Assembly: GCA_963678705.1 (NCBI GenBank)
Contig: OY783223.1
Span: 5,208,001-5,272,000, forward strand
Direction: 5' to 3'
From: Panorpa germanica
Taxonomy: Eukaryota; Arthropoda; Insecta; Mecoptera; Panorpidae
Length of the DNA stretch: 64,000 nt
A program made the position numbers and the translations under genes. Below, in pieces: positions 60,033 through 64,000 of the stretch (position 1 is the first letter of the stretch; each line of letters opens with the position of its first letter). Below the pieces are notes generated by a model. That model had not been told where the DNA came from. It did not search any database and worked only from the letters and a program-made list of their open reading frames with translations.

Positions 60033-60170
60033 CTAGAGTTTGCCCCCCTCGCAAGCGACGACAGTCTTTTGAATTTCATTTCTAATATTAATTCCATTTT
60101 TAAATTGAAATATTTAATTCGTTCTATATAAATTTTACATATAAAAACAAATAATTTCCCATATAAACTG
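60033..60170 (-). mobile_element. Helitron-like 3' end, degraded copy
   Basis: The minus strand ends TCGC-TT-GCGA (stem within CGTCGCTTGCGAGG), then CTAG followed by T. It shares AATTTCATTTCTAATATTAAT with the better-preserved end at 8722. The body fades out after about 130 bases. Confidence 0.55.
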
Positions 60171-61239
60171 ACTAAAGAAACATATTTAATACATTAAAAA
60201 ATAAAATATTTTCAATTTGAGAAATTTGAGTTTTCTCTAAAGTTACCGGCTAATTGTTCAATTTCTAATTATCAAAAAAGGTTAGCATTGAACACCGTTA
60301 TATACTTGCCAAATTTCAACTTTCTATCTTTTACGAATTGAAAGTTATAGAGCAAAGAGTAAAAAAAATTGTTTTTAGTTTTTCCAAAGTTACGGGTTTC
60401 CAGGAAATTCAAGAGAAAATTCAAAGACGCCAAAAGTCTTAGAATTTTTTTCTCTATGATATAAACAATTTACGAATACGAATCATGTAAACATATAAAC
60501 ATATAAACAAATAAACTTGCACCCTACTAGTTCACTCTTCCTGCTACTCTCTCTCCTGTTTCTATCTTCGCCATTTACCATTTACTGCCTCTCTGTAATA
60601 ACTGCACCATCATTCTCTCTAGTAGATTCACTGGATTTTAAAATGCCAGTTTACCCCTAACTTCGGACGCCTATGTTTGTATGTTTTACATACACTAACA
60701 CTCATTGACTTGACGAACACACCTGGTAAATGTTACGATAGAAATCTATCAGAAAATGTAATGACAACTCACTCACCCTTTTCCTCTACCCCTCCTCACC
60801 CTTACTCTATTTGGTCGAAAGATAGGGTGAGGTACTGATATAATCGAATTTAAAGTTGAACTAATTATATTTTTAGTTAAACCCGGTCAGCTCAGAATGG
60901 GAAAGTAAATAAAAGATACACACATAAACACAGACGACGATCAACTGGAAAGAAATGAATTCGATTTTCGAAAACACACGCGTATACGTATGCAACACAT
61001 TTTTTTTTACAACTGTTACAGATTTTTTTATACATTTTACAATGTTGGATAACAAGAAGTGCTTTATTAAATTTATTATGATTTTCATTATGAAAATATT
61101 TTAATTTAAATAAAATTTATTATTTATGCTGAATTCTGGATGAAGTTTGCAACGTTGAAGGAAAGTAATTACAGAGTTAGCGAGCAGTTATTGTGTTTTT
61201 TTGAGGCTATGTCTCACACAGAAAATTTTATAAGCAAAT

Positions 61240-61677
61240 CTAGAAAAAAGTAACTACAATAAAAGATATAAAAGGTTATGGGAAAATAATGTGCCTCAGT
61301 ACCTTATAGAAAAAGACATAAAACACATAAGAAGAACAGCAAGGTTTAGATTGGGAAATGAGGAAAAAGGAAACAGATACTGGGTAAGTAGTGAGGAAAG
61401 AATGTGTAGAGTGTGCGGAGCGGAGGACGAAACACTGGAGCACATTAAGTTTGAGTGTAAGGAAAAAGTAGCGAGCGAAAGGAATATCGGCCAGCTATTA
61501 ATGGGAGGCAGTGAAGGAAAGAGGTGGATGGCGGAAATAGTAAGAAAGAAAGAAAAAACAGGAGAATAAATAAGCTGGTGGAGAATAATGTAAATTTAAT
61601 TGTAATTTGAAGTATGTATTAAGAATGTAGATTGTAAAGCCGAAAGGCAAACAATAAACAATAAATAATAATAATAA
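61240..61677 (+). pseudogene. Non-LTR retrotransposon 3' end (5'-truncated), copy 2
   Basis: Nearly the same protein tail as 27321-27539 (RYW, then CRVCGAEDETLEHI), but it extends about 27 codons farther upstream (RLWENNVPQYLIEKDIKHI). It lacks about 230 bases of the 3' region present in copy 1: the join is at AAGCTGGTGG-AGAATAATG. It ends with GCCGAAAGGCAAACAATAAA and ATAATAATAA. The gap suggests deletion or a shorter source element. Confidence 0.8.
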
Positions 61678-61900
61678 GCAAATCTAGCATATCTAGCGGT
61701 TACATTTAATTCGAGGCCTGAAAAAAGACATATTTCGTAATCATTTTCTAAGAAAACAGGTGAATATTTTCAAACAACGTTTTGAGTATGGTCTTAAGTA
61801 TCTTTCACAGAAATTTCATAAAAAAATAATTATAAATAAGGTAGATACAATGGTTTTAGTAAACTACTGTTTGAGAAATGTATTTTGCGATGACCACTTA

Positions 61901-62131
61901 TACAGGGTGCGGCAGAAGGACTTCCTTTTTTAAAAGACGCGCCATTCAGTCGGTTAATGTCGTAGCGGAGCGCTAGTGGTCTCGTTCGAGAGGCGGGACA
62001 ATAAAGTTTTGTCCCGACACAGCTATGTCCTCTCCATCATGCGTTGGAACAGTGAGGAGCGTGCGTTTGCCGTTGAGGCCTACTTTATTAGTACCTACTG
62101 TACTAAAAAGAAGCTTTACTTTCATAGATAA
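61901..62131 (+). pseudogene. DNA transposon 5' end with transposase N-terminal remnant
   Basis: Begins TACAGGGTGCGGCAGAAGGA, a terminal phrase typical of insect Tc1/mariner-like elements. The frame at 62039-62131 starts MRWNSEERAFAVEAYF, which matches the helix-turn-helix start (DUF4817-like) of such transposases, but diverges after about 17 codons and stops at codon 31. Only the 5' end of the element survives. Confidence 0.6.
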
Positions 62132-62711
62132 AGTTGCTTTAACTAAGTACTGTTCATTTCTATAGATGTATTTGTATTTTTGTTATAGAGCGGACATATT
62201 CTAAAGCATTAACCAAACTTAAGCTTTTTCCCTGCATATATACATATATTTTGATGTAGTGGAGGAGAGGTATTAAGTTATTTATATTTATATACATTCA
62301 AGGCTATGCTGGGCTGGGCCTTATTTATTTTATACTTTATTTAACCAACGTAAAAACACGAACTCAATAAAATAAAATTAAAAATTTAAGAACTATGAAT
62401 TATTAATGTATTGTTTGAATTGTAGACTCAATCGGCCCTTGCTTCTCACCCTCTTACTACCACCTCACCACCCTTTTTACTCCTACCCTTTGTGCCTTTT
62501 TTCCTCGTTTACCCCCTTGCGCTGGAATTTCTAACAAAGTTTTTTTTTTAAGGTTTACTTATATATGTATTTATTACATACAAAAGTTATATATTAATAC
62601 AAAGCTATACTTACTGCACATAGAATGAATTATAAAGATATATATGCAATACTGTGTGTGTGTGTGTGTCTGTAGGTGAAGTTTGTCTGTTGAATATACG
62701 AAGATTTGCGT

Positions 62712-62811
62712 CACTAAAACCACTGTAACTTGTAAAGTAACGGTCTGAATGTCATGAAATTTTAATACATATCATTTGAAGGTTGCTGCTATCTAAAAAT
62801 CATATGCATTT
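62712..62811 (+). repeat. Short dispersed repeat (ACCACTGTAAC family), copy 4
   Basis: CTAAAACCACTGTAACTTGT to AAAAATCATATGCATTTG. Same unit, ending 117 bases before TTAA MITE copy 3; copy 3 of this repeat is also close to a TTAA MITE. Confidence 0.75.
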
Positions 62812-62927
62812 GTTAATAGTGGCTCCATTTATATGTCATTCTATGAATTTATAAAGTGATGTGTTATACTTCTTACTTGTATAATTCTAAAACTAAGTTT
62901 TTTATAAGAAATGCTGTAATAGGATCC

Positions 62928-63676
62928 TTAAGGAGGTACAGGACGTACCGTCAATGGAAAAAGTTTATCTCTCGGTAATACGAAATGCAAAATACGAAGT
63001 ACATGAGGGACGAGCAAATATTGGGACTGTATCTTTGAAAATGAATTTTTCAATTCCTTATTAAACTGCTTTGTTAAAATGATTTTTTTATACATATAAT
63101 AGTTTTATAAATGAAAAATTACCTATAATTAATATCAAATTTATATTAATTCAATTTAAATTCAAATTAAATATTTTGAAAAAGGAATAATAAATTTGGC
63201 AACGCTGTAAATTTACTTGTGTTGACGCATGCGTGATTTATTTCTTTGACAAATAAATTGTTATATTTTATAAAATATTTATTCCGATTTTGAATTTCCC
63301 GCTCAAATTGGCATTTGCAACCCTCATAACCCTCAATTACTGTTTCTTACTGGTTTTATTTAAATATTTTCGTATATAGGTATCCTTTCGATAATTTTCT
63401 TTTTGCAATAGTTACAGAAAAGATTCTTTTATATACACCTAGTTTTTGAAATCCGTGTCACCATTTTTTTATAGTTAAAAGTTATATTATGTGGTGAAAT
63501 TGAGCTAAAAATTATGATTTGTATGGAAAATGACTATTTTTAATCATGTATAAAAAGAAAACTAGGAACCCTAGATCTCTAAAATTTTGAGACAGCATGT
63601 GCTTTACCTATTTGTATCGACCCTCCAAATTTCACGACGTTTTCATCATTTACGTTAACGTCCTATACCTCCTTAA
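62928..63676 (+). mobile_element. TTAA-flanked MITE (piggyBac-like), copy 3
   Basis: Starts TTAAGGAGGTACAGGACGT and ends GTCCTATACCTCCTTAA, with the same body as copies 1 and 2. A small insertion near 62966 (CTCTCGGTAATACG) distinguishes it from copy 2. Confidence 0.88.
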
Positions 63677-64000
63677 TAGAAAGAATATTGCATAATAATA
63701 TTTTAAATTTAAATTGTACAACAAAAATATTATGGTGGAGAAACTCGTCATAATGCGAGCGCCTTCAAGCGGTGTTTTTTTACACTACAAACTGTTTGAA
63801 CAAACCTGCGTTACATGCAGTCGTTTCTTGTCTTCATTTTCATTTGTAATGGCATTTTAATTTTTAATTATCTCGTATTCGAAAAGTTGAGTCCTTTTAA
63901 TGGTTTTTGAATACAGCGGGCTTTAAAATATTGATATTAAAAAATAAAGAATGTCATTTTTGATAAATATAGTAGAATATGATGTAAGTAAATGGATTTT

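Noticed and set aside
1-64000. CRISPR arrays, operons, tRNA or rRNA genes
   Set aside because: No regularly spaced direct repeats, no clover-leaf with a conserved TTCGA arm, and no ribosomal sequence were seen; gene structure is eukaryotic.

Overview
The window is eukaryotic nuclear DNA, almost certainly from an insect. It is strongly AT-rich, has GT-AG introns, and is crowded with small DNA-transposon derivatives and decayed retroelements. Two complete protein-coding genes can be assembled exon by exon with consistent splice phases. The order of insect is not resolved.

1-5 kb: the APP-like/JNK-interacting protein 1 gene (Aplip1, JIP1 family) on the minus strand. It has five coding exons (4878-4960, 2467-2717, 1686-2395, 1434-1615, 1281-1353), giving 432 codons with an SH3 domain, a PTB domain and the kinesin-light-chain-binding C-terminus. 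13-20 kb: neuronal-type tryptophan hydroxylase (Trh) on the plus strand. It has ten coding exons (13083-19931) and 542 codons, with an ACT domain and a complete iron-binding catalytic core. The two genes are divergently transcribed from an 8 kb repeat-filled spacer. JIP1 is a kinesin cargo adaptor and JNK scaffold used in axonal transport; Trh makes serotonin. Both are neuronal, but nothing in the sequence shows shared regulation.

20.2-21.1 kb: a CpG-dense, promoter-like block followed by a well-formed short exon (21034-21090). It looks like the 5' end of a third gene on the plus strand, whose remaining exons would lie beyond the window or be hidden in the 43 kb that follow.

21-64 kb: no recognisable host coding gene. 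This stretch holds repeats, AT-rich DNA and a few unexplained GC-richer islands (26.5, 29.4, 32.0, 42.1, 55.8 and 57.6 kb). At least nine repeat families recur: an approximately 620-bp inverted-terminal-repeat MITE (eight copies); a TTAA-flanked approximately 750-bp piggyBac-like MITE (three); a fold-back element with arms of about 110 bp; an element with CACTCACTG termini (three); Helitron-like termini; PIF/Harbinger remnants (transposase N-terminus, MADF domain); non-LTR retrotransposon 3' ends with TAA-type tails; a Tc1/mariner-like transposase start; and several short unclassified repeats. No tRNA, rRNA, CRISPR array or bacterial feature was seen.
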